NCBI RefSeq assembly: GCF_900141795.1
Contig: NZ_FSRE01000002.1
Coordinates: forward strand, 455,029-519,028
Source: Sulfurivirga caldicuralii
GTDB taxonomy: Bacteria > Pseudomonadota > Gammaproteobacteria > Thiomicrospirales > Thiomicrospiraceae
Length of the DNA stretch: 64,000 nt
Reading direction: 5' to 3'
Shown: positions 41,915 to 51,724 of the stretch, piece after piece
Numbering within the stretch: the first letter of the stretch is position 1
How the letters are laid out: each line of letters opens with the position of its first letter
Notes under the pieces: model-generated
Databases searched by the model: none
What the model saw: only the letters and a program-made list of their open reading frames with translations
Told to the model about the DNA's origin: nothing
Position numbers and translations under genes: made by a program

Positions 41915-42694
41915 TTACCTCAACTGCAGCGCCTGTGTCTGCTCCATGGCCAGATGCACCAGCGTACGCAGATGCTCCAGAATCATCGGCCCCATCAGTG
42001 AAAGCAGCACCAGACCGGACAACAGGGTGATCGGAAAGCCAACCGCAAAGATATTCATAGCCGGTGCCGCACGGGACATGATGCCAAACGCCAGGTTCAC
42101 CAGCAGCAGGCTGGTCACCACCGGCAACGCCATCACCACCCCGGCACTGAAGATGTAGGCCCCAAAGGCCACCACCCGCCTAATGCTCTCGGGGCTGAGC
42201 ATATCCACACCCACCGGCAGGGTGTTGAAGCTGTCCACCACTACCTGAATCACCAGCAGGTGCCCGTTGAGCACCAGAAAAAACAGCGTGGCCAGAATGG
42301 TGAAAAACTGGCTGAGTATGGGCACACTGACCCCATTGATGGGGTCAGCCATGGATGCGAAAGCCAGACCCATGCCCATGGAGATGAAGTGCCCGGCCAA
42401 CACAAAGGCCTGAAACACCACCAACCAGATCAAGCCCATGGCCAAGCCGATGACCACCTGCTGCATCACCACCAGCAGGCCCTCGGCACTAAAGGGGTCG
42501 ATGGGCGGCGGAAGCGGAATTTGGGGGGCGGCGGCCAGCACGATGAACACGACCGTAAGCAGCCGCACCCTGACCGGCACAGCGGCCATGGAAAAGATGG
42601 GAATCATGGCCATAGCGGCACCGAGGCGCACCAGAGGCCAGAAATACTGCCCCAGCAGCTGCAGAAACTGATCGAAGCTAAAGACCATGCCCAA
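41915..42694 (-). CDS. fliR: Flagellar export protein FliR
   Basis: Membrane component of the flagellar export gate core (FliPQR). 259 aa, about six spans; FFTILATLFFLVLNGHLLVIQVVVDSF is the conserved central segment. Directly abuts fliQ, with the start next to its stop codon. Confidence 0.95.
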   Translation of the reverse strand: MGMVFSFDQFLQLLGQYFWPLVRLGAAMAMIPIFSMAAVPVRVRLLTVVFIVLAAAPQIPLPPPIDPFSAEGLLVVMQQVVIGLAMGLIWLVVFQAFVLAGHFISMGMGLAFASMADPINGVSVPILSQFFTILATLFFLVLNGHLLVIQVVVDSFNTLPVGVDMLSPESIRRVVAFGAYIFSAGVVMALPVVTSLLLVNLAFGIMSRAAPAMNIFAVGFPITLLSGLVLLSLMGPMILEHLRTLVHLAMEQTQALQLR

Positions 42695-42973
42695 TCAGTG
42701 CGACAGCCCCAGCGTCGCAGGAATGTTGCGGATCAGTTCCACGGTAAAGCTGGTCCAGACATCGAGCATCCATGGGCCGAACAGTACTGTGGAGAGGGCA
42801 ACAATCGCCAGCTTGGGGATAAAGCTGAGTGTCATTTCGTTTATTTGTGTGGCAGCCTGAAACATGCCCACCAGCAGCCCCACGATCAGCGCCGGCAGCA
42901 ACAGCGGCGCCGAGAGCATGGCCACGATTTCCATCATCTGCTGCCCCAGTTGCAATACCGTCGATTCGTTCAT
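42695..42973 (-). CDS. fliQ: Flagellar export protein FliQ
   Basis: Small two-span subunit of the export gate core. 92 aa; the central LLVGMFQAATQINEMTLSFIPK loop is the family signature. Spaced 3 bp from fliP. Confidence 0.95.
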   Translation of the reverse strand: MNESTVLQLGQQMMEIVAMLSAPLLLPALIVGLLVGMFQAATQINEMTLSFIPKLAIVALSTVLFGPWMLDVWTSFTVELIRNIPATLGLSH

Positions 42974-42976
42974 GGC

Positions 42977-43768
42977 TTACACCCCACTGCCCGGCACAAT
43001 AAAGCTGTTGACCAGCGTGCCCAGAATCAGCTCCCAGCCATCCACCAGCACGAACAGCATGATCTTGAACGGTAGCGAGATGATCATGGGCGAGAGCATC
43101 ATCATCCCCATGGACATGAGCAGACTGGCAATGACCAGGTCAATGATCAGAAAGGGAATAAAGATCATGAAGCCGATCTGGAATGCGGTCTTCAGCTCGG
43201 AAGTCATGAACGCAGGGATAAGCACCTTGAACGGCACCGTTTCCGGCTGCTCCAAGGTCACACCCGCCATCTCCGCGAACATGCCCAGATCATCCTCGCG
43301 CGTCTGCTGTAGCATGAAGGTGTGCATGGGCTTCGATGCCCGCTCCACCGCCTCCTTGAAGGTGATGGTTTCTTCCATGTAGGGGGAAACGGCCTGGGTA
43401 TAGATCTTGTCCAGCACCGGTGCCATGATGAACAGCGTGAGAAACAGCGCCAGCCCGATCAGCACCTGATTCGACGGCGTCTGCATGGTACCCAGCGCCT
43501 GCCGCAGCAGGGCCAGCACGATAATGATGCGCAGAAATGAAGTGGTGGCGATCAAGGCGGCGGGCAGCAGCGTCAGCCCGGTCATGATCAGCAGTATCTG
43601 GATGGTCAGGGTGTAATCCTGATTGCCCTGTTCATCCACACTGACGGTAAAGGCGGGAATGCCGGGTGCGGCCTGGGCCAGCCAGGGCCAGAACAGCAAC
43701 AGAAACGGCAGGATTCTAATCAGCTTTCGAGCCGTTGTCGTGACGATCGGCTTGGCCGTGTAGTGCAT
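42977..43768 (-). CDS. fliP: Flagellar export protein FliP
   Basis: Export-gate core subunit. 263 aa from an ATG at 43768, the best start just ahead of the signal-like segment ([17 protein letters not shown]); a longer frame exists but is antisense-like inside fliO. Conserved [18 protein letters not shown] and [18 protein letters not shown] are present. This start puts 53 bp of overlap on the fliO 3' end, implying coupling. Confidence 0.92.
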   Translation of the reverse strand: MHYTAKPIVTTTARKLIRILPFLLLFWPWLAQAAPGIPAFTVSVDEQGNQDYTLTIQILLIMTGLTLLPAALIATTSFLRIIIVLALLRQALGTMQTPSNQVLIGLALFLTLFIMAPVLDKIYTQAVSPYMEETITFKEAVERASKPMHTFMLQQTREDDLGMFAEMAGVTLEQPETVPFKVLIPAFMTSELKTAFQIGFMIFIPFLIIDLVIASLLMSMGMMMLSPMIISLPFKIMLFVLVDGWELILGTLVNSFIVPGSGV

Positions 43769-44237
43769 CGTGCAACCGTTTCGCAAAGGCGCCCTGTGGT
43801 ACGTTGCTGCCATTATCGGCCACTTCCACAGGCTCCGCAAGGGTATGCAGCAGGGAGATGCGGCTCGGCGTCACCCCCACCAGCAGCTGCTGTTTCCCGA
43901 CTTCGAGCAGTACGATCTTTTCCTGCCGCCCCACGGAGAGCGCACTGATGACGCGCAGGGCATTCGGATTGCCCCCGGGAATGGCGGCAAATCGCTTCAG
44001 CAGCCATGCGGCGACAAAGATCAGCGCCAGAATAAACAGCAGCGACAACACCACCTGTCCAGCATAACCGCTGGCAGAAAAGGCGTGCTCGCCCACTCTG
44101 GCCGGGCTCTCGGCAGCCTGCAGCGCCGGAACGCATGCCATCAGCCCAAACCCAAGGAGGGGGTCCCCGACTTTTTTGAAAAGCCGTTTTTGGGACCCGA
44201 AAAATTCCTTACAAAACAAATACCTGGGGTTCATCAC
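43716..44237 (-). CDS. fliO: Flagellar biosynthesis protein FliO
   Basis: Assists FliP assembly in the export gate. 173 aa: one clear transmembrane helix ([20 protein letters not shown], about residues 59-78) and a basic cytoplasmic domain ([27 protein letters not shown]). The ATG overlaps the fliN stop by 4 bp. Residues 21-27 (KKVGDPL) come from the dispersed element copy E, which lies ahead of a second hydrophobic, signal-like stretch. Confidence 0.9.
   Translation of the reverse strand: MMNPRYLFCKEFFGSQKRLFKKVGDPLLGFGLMACVPALQAAESPARVGEHAFSASGYAGQVVLSLLFILALIFVAAWLLKRFAAIPGGNPNALRVISALSVGRQEKIVLLEVGKQQLLVGVTPSRISLLHTLAEPVEVADNGSNVPQGAFAKRLHDALHGQADRHDNGSKAD
44159..44177 (+). repeat. Dispersed GGGGGTCCCCGAC element, copy E (in fliO)
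   Basis: GGGGGTCCCCGACTTTTTT plus the second half GCCGTTTTT downstream. It encodes KKVGDPL in the FliO N-terminus. Confidence 0.85.
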
Positions 44238-44725
44238 TTAAGCTTTTTAATGCGTTCCTGTGGACTGATCACATCCGTCAGGCGCACACCGAACTTGTCG
44301 TTGATGACCACCACTTCCCCGTGGGCAATGAGCGTACCATTGACCAGCACATCCAGCGGCTCACCGGCGAGTCGATCCAGCTCGACCACCGAGCCTTGTG
44401 AATACGCCAACAGATTACGGATGGTTGCCCTGGTGCGGCCGATCTCCAGGGAAACCGTCACCGGAATATCCAGCAGCACATCCAGATCGAGCTTGTTACC
44501 ATCGCTGTCCGCACGCAGGGCGTTGAAAATGTCTGCAGCTTCCTCGGTACTGACTGCATCATCGGTGGCTTCGGCCTGCTCAGTCAGGGCAGCGGCCCAA
44601 TCGTCCGCAGCCCCCTCCTCGCCTTGACCGTTACCTTCGCTCTGTTCGGCTTTGGCCTGTTCCTTGAGGGCATCGCCCCAATCCGCGTTATCGTCGTCTT
44701 CAGGCGTATTGTTTTCTTCACTCAT
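44234..44725 (-). CDS. fliN: Flagellar motor switch protein FliN
   Basis: C-ring component. 163 aa with a C-terminal SpoA domain (LDVLLDIPVTVSLEIGRT...LVNGTLIAHGEVVVIND). The N-terminal extension (about 1-75) is acidic and contains two copies of a W(G/A)xALxEQA motif, possibly a partner-binding repeat. Overlaps fliM by 8 bp. Confidence 0.95.
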   Translation of the reverse strand: MSEENNTPEDDDNADWGDALKEQAKAEQSEGNGQGEEGAADDWAAALTEQAEATDDAVSTEEAADIFNALRADSDGNKLDLDVLLDIPVTVSLEIGRTRATIRNLLAYSQGSVVELDRLAGEPLDVLVNGTLIAHGEVVVINDKFGVRLTDVISPQERIKKLK

Positions 44726-45740
44726 CGTCCAGTCCTCTGACAGGATTTATGGGAGGCTCCTTGTACGCCGGGTGGCGTATGATCGATTCGATCTTGATGG
44801 CCTTCTTGTTGCGCTCACTGATACCCAGCTTGCCGCGGGCGATGGGGATATCTTCCGCCATTAGCGTCACCAGATCCGGCATGTCAAACGGCAGGATATC
44901 CCCTTCCTTCAGGTTAACCAGGTCATCCACGCCCAGCTGCAATTCTGCCAGGGTGCTGCTGAGCTCAACCTCAATATTCTTGACTTCGTCACGCATGGTG
45001 CGTGCCCAGGTATTGTCGCTGTCACCCTGCAGATTCTGCAGACCCTCTTCCAGCTTGTCACGGATGGGCTCCAGCGCCGCGTAGGGAATCACGATATCGA
45101 TGCGCCCTTCCGTAGCCTCGAAACGCACATGCACCGGGCTGACCACCAGCATGTCGGTAGGATCGACAATGGAAGCGAACTTGGGGTTCATCTCCGAGTG
45201 CATGTACTCGATTTCCAGATCCATCACCGGTGCCCAGGCCTTGCGCATGTTTTCCACTGCAATATCGAGAATGCTGCGGATCATGCTGGTTTCCACCGGG
45301 CTGTATTCCCGCCCCTCGATCTTGAAGGGCAGCAGCCCCGTACCGCCGAAATAGAGGTCCACCGCCGTAAAGATCAGTTTGGAATCCAGCGTGAACAGCG
45401 ACACGGTATTCAGCGGATTGAGGCGATAGAGGTTGAGACTAGTGGGGAAAAAGAGATTGCGCTGATAGTCGATCATCTTGATGATCTTGACCTCACCCGC
45501 CGCCACCTCGATGGAAGTCATGATCAACTCGTTGAACTGGCGCTGGAATCCTCGCGTGAAACGCTCATTGATGATATCCAGCGCCGGCAGGCGCCCACGG
45601 ACGATACGCTCCTGATTGGAGAAGTCGTACGGACGGATGGGCAGCCCGTCTTCGGGCTGATCCGTCTCCGTCTCGACGTCGCCCTCATCCATGCCGCGGA
45701 GCAACGCATCGACTTCATCTTGACTGAGAATATCATCCAT
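44718..45740 (-). CDS. fliM: Flagellar motor switch protein FliM
   Basis: C-ring protein that binds CheY-P. 340 aa: N-terminal CheY-binding peptide ILSQDEVDALLRG, the middle CheC-like domain (about 40-230) and a C-terminal SpoA domain. Lies 19 bp after fliL. Confidence 0.96.
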   Translation of the reverse strand: MDDILSQDEVDALLRGMDEGDVETETDQPEDGLPIRPYDFSNQERIVRGRLPALDIINERFTRGFQRQFNELIMTSIEVAAGEVKIIKMIDYQRNLFFPTSLNLYRLNPLNTVSLFTLDSKLIFTAVDLYFGGTGLLPFKIEGREYSPVETSMIRSILDIAVENMRKAWAPVMDLEIEYMHSEMNPKFASIVDPTDMLVVSPVHVRFEATEGRIDIVIPYAALEPIRDKLEEGLQNLQGDSDNTWARTMRDEVKNIEVELSSTLAELQLGVDDLVNLKEGDILPFDMPDLVTLMAEDIPIARGKLGISERNKKAIKIESIIRHPAYKEPPINPVRGLDDE

Positions 45741-45759
45741 GGAATTGGTTCAGTTTGCC

Positions 45760-46365
45760 TTATTGCATCACAAAACGCTCGAACAGCACGTCTTCCACCA
45801 GATCCGGGTAGATACCATGCTTTTCAAGATCCTTGCGAACCAGCTCGAGAATCTCCTTGCGCAGCTTTTCGGGGCCATCGTCCGTGGCCAGCTCAGAGTA
45901 GTGCTGCTTGCGCAGCAGCATGGTGATGTCGTTGCGCAATACGGGGCGCAGATGCTCCAGCTCGCCGTGCTCACCCACCAGCTGCGGGTAATAGGTCATC
46001 AGCTTGAGCGTGACCGCCAGGAACTTGGCCTTGCCTTCGCCATGGAAATTGACCACGAAAGGCTTCATCTCGAAATACAGCGGCGGTGCATCCGGGGGTG
46101 GCGGATCGAACTGTTTGAATTTGGGCGAATAGTGCTTGGCATGCGGGTTTTCCCCATCGCCGTGGCCACCTTCGCCATGCTCGGCTGACGCTTCGGCAAC
46201 ATGCTCCTTCTTGTCACCGCCCTTGTCGTGGTTCTGGCTCAACAGCAGCCACGCCACCAGGCCCCCCAGGCCCAGCACGATGATAAACAGCAGAATGATC
46301 AGGACGAGCAAGAGTGTACTGCTGCCGCCACCAGATTTTTCTTTCTTGTCCTCTTCTTCAGCCAT
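45760..46365 (-). CDS. fliL: Flagellar basal body-associated protein FliL
   Basis: Inner-membrane stator-associated protein. 201 aa: a short cytoplasmic tail, a Ser/Gly-rich segment and transmembrane helix (about 16-43), a Lys/His/Glu-rich periplasmic linker (about 45-75), then the conserved domain starting YFEMKPFVVNFHGEGKAKFL. Lies 25 bp after motB. Confidence 0.93.
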   Translation of the reverse strand: MAEEEDKKEKSGGGSSTLLLVLIILLFIIVLGLGGLVAWLLLSQNHDKGGDKKEHVAEASAEHGEGGHGDGENPHAKHYSPKFKQFDPPPPDAPPLYFEMKPFVVNFHGEGKAKFLAVTLKLMTYYPQLVGEHGELEHLRPVLRNDITMLLRKQHYSELATDDGPEKLRKEILELVRKDLEKHGIYPDLVEDVLFERFVMQ

Positions 46366-46390
46366 GGTGTTCTCTCCTCAGAGTATTGAA

Positions 46391-47308
46391 TCAATGATGT
46401 GCAGGCGCAGCGGGTGCGGGCGCCCGTTGCACCGGGGTACCCAGTTTCAGTTCCTTGCTCAGGTCTTCCACACCCGGCGCCTCGCTCAAGCTCTTGAGCC
46501 GCTGCTGCGCATCCTGGCTCAGCACGATAATGCTGATACGCCGATTTCGAGGATTATACGGGTTTTGTTTATCGAACGGCACGGTGTCCGCCAGACCGAC
46601 TACCTGCGCGATGCGCTTCTCCGGCACGCCGCCACGAATGAGCAGGCGACGGGCAGCATTGGCGCGATCCGCCGACAGCTCCCAGTTGGTGTAATCCTGG
46701 CTGGCATAGCGGGATGAGTCGGTATGACCGGCAATACTGATGGGTCGATCCGTATGCGCCAGAATCTGACCCACTTCCTTGATCAGTTTCGCAGCATAGT
46801 CCCGTGGCACATCCACCCCAGCTTCAAACATGGGGCGCTTGCGGTCATCCAGAATCTGGATCTGCAGGCCATTGGGCGTCACATCCAGTTTCAACTGATC
46901 CTTGAGCTTGCTCAGTTCAGGGTCAGCAGCAATCTTTTTCTGGATCTCCAGCTTCAGCTGCTCCATCTCGGCCTCTTCCTTGGCCTTGCCGGAGCCGCTT
47001 TCATCCCCTTCCTTGCCGGTGGGCATGTCCTGAAAACCGCCCGCATCGATAATGGTGTTGGTCTGACGCCCCTGCGACTTGCTTTCCACCAGCACTTCCG
47101 GCGAGGCATCGATCACCGTGGGGTTGCGGAAGTATTCGGCGATCGCCTTCATTTCCTCGTCATTGGTGCCCCCCATGACCCACAGCAGCAGGAAAAACGC
47201 CATGGTGGCGGTCATGAAGTCCGCAAACGCGATCTTCCATGCCCCGCCATGCGCCGCATGGGGACATTTATTGACCCGTTTGATAATTATGGACTGTTCA
47301 TCGCTCAT
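46391..47308 (-). CDS. motB: Flagellar stator protein MotB
   Basis: Peptidoglycan-anchored stator subunit. 305 aa: one transmembrane helix near residues 25-45 containing the proton-channel Asp (IAFADFMTATMAFFLLLWVM), a plug/linker, and an OmpA-like domain with ISIAGHTDSSRYA. Paired with motA 19 bp upstream, and inserted inside the core fliK-fliL run. Confidence 0.95.
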   Translation of the reverse strand: MSDEQSIIIKRVNKCPHAAHGGAWKIAFADFMTATMAFFLLLWVMGGTNDEEMKAIAEYFRNPTVIDASPEVLVESKSQGRQTNTIIDAGGFQDMPTGKEGDESGSGKAKEEAEMEQLKLEIQKKIAADPELSKLKDQLKLDVTPNGLQIQILDDRKRPMFEAGVDVPRDYAAKLIKEVGQILAHTDRPISIAGHTDSSRYASQDYTNWELSADRANAARRLLIRGGVPEKRIAQVVGLADTVPFDKQNPYNPRNRRISIIVLSQDAQQRLKSLSEAPGVEDLSKELKLGTPVQRAPAPAAPAHH

Positions 47309-47327
47309 GGCGCGCTTCCGCTACTGA

Positions 47328-48179
47328 TTACTTAATGGACTGAAGGTATTCATCCAGTTCCTGGAAGGAAGGCCGCTCCACATGGGGCACCGCCTTGCGG
47401 CCGAACTCCACCGCCACCTGCGGTGCATACCCATTGAGGTTGGCCATCAGGCAAGTCTTGATTACCCCGTAAAAATGGCCCTCGTCATTGGCGCGGTTGA
47501 CGATGTCGTTGCCGATGGGCGCCACGAAGCCATAGGCCGCCAGAATACCGAGGAAGGTTCCCACCAGTGCCACGGACATGTGGTGGGCGATCTCCATCGG
47601 GCCGGCATCCAGATAGCCCATGGTAATAATGATCCCCATAACTGCCGCCACGATACCAAAGGCCGGCAGCGCCTGCGCCACCTCCCCGATGGCATAGCCG
47701 GGCAGTGCCGCTTCATGGTGATGCAGATCCAGCTCGAGAATCATCAGATCCTCCAGCTGATAGGGGTTGCTGGCACCTGAAATCATCAGACGCAGGTAGT
47801 CACAGATAAAGTCCACCACATGGTGATCCGCCGCCACCTTGGGGGCCGAGTTGAACAGCTCGCTGGAGTGAGGATCTTCCACATCCGCCTCAATGGCCAT
47901 CAGCCCTTCGCGACGTGCCTTGTTGAAGATCTTGAACATCAGCCCCAGCAGTTCGAGGTACATTTCCTTGTTGTAGGGATTGGGCTTGGCAAGTCCCACG
48001 GCTTTGGAGAAGCCCTGCTTGATCGCCCAGCCCGGCGTGGCAATAACATAAGCGCCGAATGCACCACCACAGATGATGACCAGCTCAAGGGGCTGGATCA
48101 AAATTCCGATTGAACCGTGAGGCAGGTAGCCCCCCAGTACACACCCGATTACGATGATTGTGCCGACAATCGCTTTCAT
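47328..48179 (-). CDS. motA: Flagellar stator protein MotA
   Basis: Stator channel subunit. 283 aa, four transmembrane segments; the cytoplasmic loop carries the RREGLMAIEADVEDP torque segment, and the later helices include PAFGIVAAVMGIIITMG. Starts 43 bp after the fliK stop. Confidence 0.95.
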   Translation of the reverse strand: MKAIVGTIIVIGCVLGGYLPHGSIGILIQPLELVIICGGAFGAYVIATPGWAIKQGFSKAVGLAKPNPYNKEMYLELLGLMFKIFNKARREGLMAIEADVEDPHSSELFNSAPKVAADHHVVDFICDYLRLMISGASNPYQLEDLMILELDLHHHEAALPGYAIGEVAQALPAFGIVAAVMGIIITMGYLDAGPMEIAHHMSVALVGTFLGILAAYGFVAPIGNDIVNRANDEGHFYGVIKTCLMANLNGYAPQVAVEFGRKAVPHVERPSFQELDEYLQSIK

Positions 48180-48222
48180 GAATTAGGCTCTCAAAGGCTG
48201 TGCGTTAAAAACGCGGCATAGT

Positions 48223-49914
48223 CTAAACAAAATGGTCCACCAGCGCATCGACGCGGGTCCACTGGCGCACGGCAAGTTCTTCTTCGGCCCCAATATCTGC
48301 CTGCGCATGGGGAGCCGCACCGCCACGACCTTCAGCCTGCCCTTCACGGCGGGCATCGGCAAACGCCTGCGCATGGCTCTGTTCATCCGGCGACACTGTC
48401 ACACCGGCAAGGTTGAGTCCCTGCTGGTCAAACATCTCCCGCAGTCGCGGCAACGCCTGCTCGATCGCCTCGCGCGTCAGTGCATGATGGGCGTGCAGAC
48501 TGACCTGAACGGACTGATCCTTGTCCAGTTTCATCTTGATCTGGATCGGCCCCAGGTGTGCCGGGTGCAGGCGTACCTGTGCCAGCTGCTGATTGTTCTG
48601 CGCCAGCACCATCACCCGCTGCGCCAAGGCCTTGCCCCAGTCCGGGTGACGCAGGGGCAGCGCAATGGCTGACTGGGCTGGCGAAGGCAACTGACCGGCA
48701 TCCGTACGGAGCATGCCCAGCGTGGAGGATGGCTGTCCCTGTCCCTGATTCATCGCACCATTTCCAGTGTCGCCCTGGGTCATCTGTGCAGAGACGGGAC
48801 GCTCGGAAAGCTGCTCAAAGCGCTGAATCAGCCCCTCGCGCAAGGAGACGCTCTGATCCATGCGCGGGTTCAAAAGATTGCGCACGGCATGGGCCAGCAA
48901 GGGAATCTCCTGACTAACCACTCGCTGTTCATCCACTATTGAGGAAAAGGTGACCAAGGTTTCAGCCGGGGCGGTTTTGTTCGGCTTATCATCCGCTGCG
49001 GCAACAGAGGCGTGTGCAGCCAGCTGCTGCAGGCGCGCGTGCAATGTCGCAAGACGCTTCATCAGCACATCCGAGGCATTCCTCTGTGTACCGGCTTCGC
49101 TTTTCAGCACGTCAGTCTGTCCTGCGCCTGTTTTGTCAGAATTGGCAAGTGCATACTCTGTTTCAGGGTCTGTATCCAGCTGCCTCAAACCGGCAGCCTG
49201 GGATGCTGGCGCGGCAAGAATTGCCGCCCCATCACCCGCCGGACGGTAATCCTCGTCGATTTTCGAAGCATGCCTGTCTGCCACGTTCTGATGAGCCAGC
49301 AATGCCCCCAGCCGTGCCAGCCCCTGCACCAACGAGCCCAGGTCGATGCCTTGTCCACCTTTTTTTTCTTCATCAGACAGGGTGCGCTCAGCTGCATGAC
49401 CCTTGCCTTGCAGTGAGGCCATCTCAACCTGGTCATCACCACCATACAATCGATTTTCCTTTAGCAGATCGGTACCAAACAGCGCCTCAAGGGCCTCTCG
49501 CTGATCCCCATCCACCGTAATGTCACGCTCTTCAGCCAATCGTTTCTGCCCTTCGGGAAGCGAGGCAAAAAAGGCCTGCAGTGCATCAGCAAGACTCTGG
49601 ACCGCTTCATGCAGTGCATCGGCTTGCAGGTTTTTTCCCCCCAGCGATACCGAACGATTTTCCAAGGTCTCAAGAAAACCGCTCATTGCATCCATCAAGT
49701 TCTCAAGAGCGGCCTGCTGATCATCCGTCAGCGTATTGGCTTCCACCGGTACAGAAACCTCACCCTTGCCATCCATTTGGGCAAAGGCGCGCTGAAACAA
49801 CTGGGCAAAATCCGCCACCGCAGACTGCGACGACGCTTCCTTATTCAAACTGCTGGCGACCAAGCCATCGGAGGGATTAACAGCTGTCATGCTTGCAATT
49901 GGATTCAAGGCCAT
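48223..49914 (-). CDS. fliK: Flagellar hook-length control protein FliK
   Basis: Secreted ruler that measures hook length and triggers the FlhB switch. 563 aa. The N-terminal ~430 residues are low in conserved structure and rich in Ala/Gln/Asp. The C-terminal hook-length domain includes RLHPAHLGPIQIKMKLDKDQ and VSLHAHHALTREAIEQALPRLR. A sigma-54 promoter lies about 35 bp upstream, so fliK heads a transcript that may run through motAB and the fliL-flhB block. Confidence 0.92.
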   Translation of the reverse strand: MALNPIASMTAVNPSDGLVASSLNKEASSQSAVADFAQLFQRAFAQMDGKGEVSVPVEANTLTDDQQAALENLMDAMSGFLETLENRSVSLGGKNLQADALHEAVQSLADALQAFFASLPEGQKRLAEERDITVDGDQREALEALFGTDLLKENRLYGGDDQVEMASLQGKGHAAERTLSDEEKKGGQGIDLGSLVQGLARLGALLAHQNVADRHASKIDEDYRPAGDGAAILAAPASQAAGLRQLDTDPETEYALANSDKTGAGQTDVLKSEAGTQRNASDVLMKRLATLHARLQQLAAHASVAAADDKPNKTAPAETLVTFSSIVDEQRVVSQEIPLLAHAVRNLLNPRMDQSVSLREGLIQRFEQLSERPVSAQMTQGDTGNGAMNQGQGQPSSTLGMLRTDAGQLPSPAQSAIALPLRHPDWGKALAQRVMVLAQNNQQLAQVRLHPAHLGPIQIKMKLDKDQSVQVSLHAHHALTREAIEQALPRLREMFDQQGLNLAGVTVSPDEQSHAQAFADARREGQAEGRGGAAPHAQADIGAEEELAVRQWTRVDALVDHFV

Positions 49915-49948
49915 AACATTGTCCTGTCATTGAGTCTGCCAAGAGATG

Positions 49949-49964
49949 AGCAACAACTGTGCCG
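49949..49964 (-). promoter_or_regulatory. Sigma-54 promoter of fliK
   Basis: Minus strand CGGCACAGTTGTTGCT: GG and GC separated by 10 bp; it differs from TGGCAC-N5-TTGCT at one flanking base. It lies in the 53-bp fliJ-fliK gap. Confidence 0.7.
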
Positions 49965-49967
49965 TTT

Positions 49968-50399
49968 TTAGCGGGAGGGCATTCGAGCTGCAAGCGCGTC
50001 CGTTTCTTTCTGCAGCTGGCGCGCTTCAGCCTGCGCCAGCGCCTGCTCGGTACGCTGCAGCAGTTTTTCCAGAGCGCTGACCTGGCGATACTGTTGCTGC
50101 CACGCCTGCTGCAGGGCTTCGATCTGCTCGGCAAGTTGCTTACATTGCTGCTGCTGATGCATCCGTGCCTGCAAAAGCTGCTGGACGAACGCCTTGCGCT
50201 GCATGACCTGCTGCGCGGACAAGGATCCGGCAAGCTGATCCACACTGAGCGTGTACTGACTGAGGTCTTCCAGCTGTTGCTGCAGCAGCACTTGCTGCTG
50301 CTGCAGCATGGAAATCTGCTGGGCAAGCTGATCCAGCTGGGCCTGTGCATGATCCCGAACCTTGCGGTAGCGATCCCGCTGCTGAAGAAGGGTTTTCAT
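49968..50399 (-). CDS. fliJ: Flagellar export chaperone FliJ
   Basis: Coiled-coil stalk/chaperone-escort protein of the export ATPase. 143 aa, Gln/Leu-rich heptads almost throughout, and exceptionally Gln-rich (runs such as LQQQQVLLQQQ). Its ATG overlaps the fliI stop by 4 bp, the usual place for fliJ. Identification rests on position, length and coiled coil. Confidence 0.85.
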   Translation of the reverse strand: MKTLLQQRDRYRKVRDHAQAQLDQLAQQISMLQQQQVLLQQQLEDLSQYTLSVDQLAGSLSAQQVMQRKAFVQQLLQARMHQQQQCKQLAEQIEALQQAWQQQYRQVSALEKLLQRTEQALAQAEARQLQKETDALAARMPSR

Positions 50400-51724
50400 C
50401 GCAGCACCTGTGCGAGCTGCTGCACACTCTGTTCGAAAGGCACGCGTTCCTGGATGGCCTGGGTCAGAAAGGCATTCATGCCCTCGCGACGGCGAATGGC
50501 TTCATCCACGAGCGGGTCACTCCCCTGGCGATACATGCCGAGGCTGATCATGTCCCGATTGGTTTCATAGGCACTGTATAGCTGCTTGAAGCGCCGCGCC
50601 AGCTGCTGATGCTGTGGCGTGGTGATCTCCACCATCAAGCGGCTGACGGACGCCGCCACATCGATGGCCGGATAGTGGCCGCTATCCGCCAGCGCCCGCG
50701 ACAGCACAATGTGCCCATCCAGCACACCGCGTCCTGCATCCACCACCGGATCCTGCGTGTCATCCCCTTCAGCCAGCAGCGTGTAGATGGCAGTCAGGGT
50801 GCCGCCGCTTTCACCAGCGTTACCGGCACGCTCGACCAGCTGCGGAATGCGGGTAAACACGGAGGGTGGATACCCCTTGGTCACCGGCGGTTCACCTGCA
50901 GCGAGGGCGATTTCCCGCTGCGCCTGAGCATAACGCGTCAAAGAATCCATCAACAACAGAACCCGATGTCCCTGATCACGGAAATATTCCGCCAGCGCGG
51001 TGGCGTACAGGGCGCCCTGAAGACGCATCAATGGCGACGTATCGGCCGGCGCGGCTACCACAACACTTTTGGCCAGGCCCTCGGCACCCAGATTGGAACG
51101 GATGAAGTCCCCGACCTCGCGCCCCCGTTCACCGATCAGCCCGACGATGACGATATCTGCTTCGGTAAAGCGTGTGATCATGCCCAGCAGCACGCTCTTG
51201 CCCACCCCCGTGCCGGCGATCAGGCCAACGCGCTGCCCCTGCCCCAGCGTCAACAGGCCATTGATGGCGCGCACGCCCACATCGAGAGGCTCCGTAATCG
51301 GCTTTCGGCTGAGCGGATTGTGGGGTGGCGCATTGAGCACAACACTTTCGACAGTTTGCAGCGGCTGGTCATCCAGCGGACGTCCGAGGGCATCCACCAC
51401 CCGCCCAAGCAGGGCGCGCCCTGCCGGAAAGTGTGCCATCTGCTGGCGCTGCCACACCCTGGCACCGGGCACCAGATCGGAAACCAGCTCAATGGGCATG
51501 AGAAACAGCCGCCCTGCCTCAAAGCCCACCACCTCGGCCTCGATCGGTGCACCCTCGCCCCGCGCCACCAGACAGCGGGCGCCCAAGGGCGCCTGCAGAC
51601 CGGCCATCTCAAGCGTCAGACCCGACACGCGGACCAGCTTGCCGGTAATCTGCGGCGGAGCAGGCTCGGGCGGGATGAATTGCTGCAGACTAGTCTGCAG
51701 TGTGTGCGACAGTATCTTTGACAT
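50396..51724 (-). CDS. fliI: Flagellum-specific ATPase FliI
   Basis: ATPase of the flagellar export apparatus, F1-beta-like. 442 aa from the ATG at 51724 (MSKILSHTLQ), within the fliH 3' end. P-loop GLIAGTGVGKSVLL, GERGREVGDFI, Walker B-like RVLLLMDSLTRYAQAQREI. Overlaps fliH by 35 bp and fliJ by 4 bp. Confidence 0.95.
   Translation of the reverse strand: MSKILSHTLQTSLQQFIPPEPAPPQITGKLVRVSGLTLEMAGLQAPLGARCLVARGEGAPIEAEVVGFEAGRLFLMPIELVSDLVPGARVWQRQQMAHFPAGRALLGRVVDALGRPLDDQPLQTVESVVLNAPPHNPLSRKPITEPLDVGVRAINGLLTLGQGQRVGLIAGTGVGKSVLLGMITRFTEADIVIVGLIGERGREVGDFIRSNLGAEGLAKSVVVAAPADTSPLMRLQGALYATALAEYFRDQGHRVLLLMDSLTRYAQAQREIALAAGEPPVTKGYPPSVFTRIPQLVERAGNAGESGGTLTAIYTLLAEGDDTQDPVVDAGRGVLDGHIVLSRALADSGHYPAIDVAASVSRLMVEITTPQHQQLARRFKQLYSAYETNRDMISLGMYRQGSDPLVDEAIRRREGMNAFLTQAIQERVPFEQSVQQLAQVLR

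Noticed and set aside
48180..48222. Sigma-28 promoter for motA
   Set aside because: The gap has no GCCGATAA-like -10 at the right distance from TAAA.
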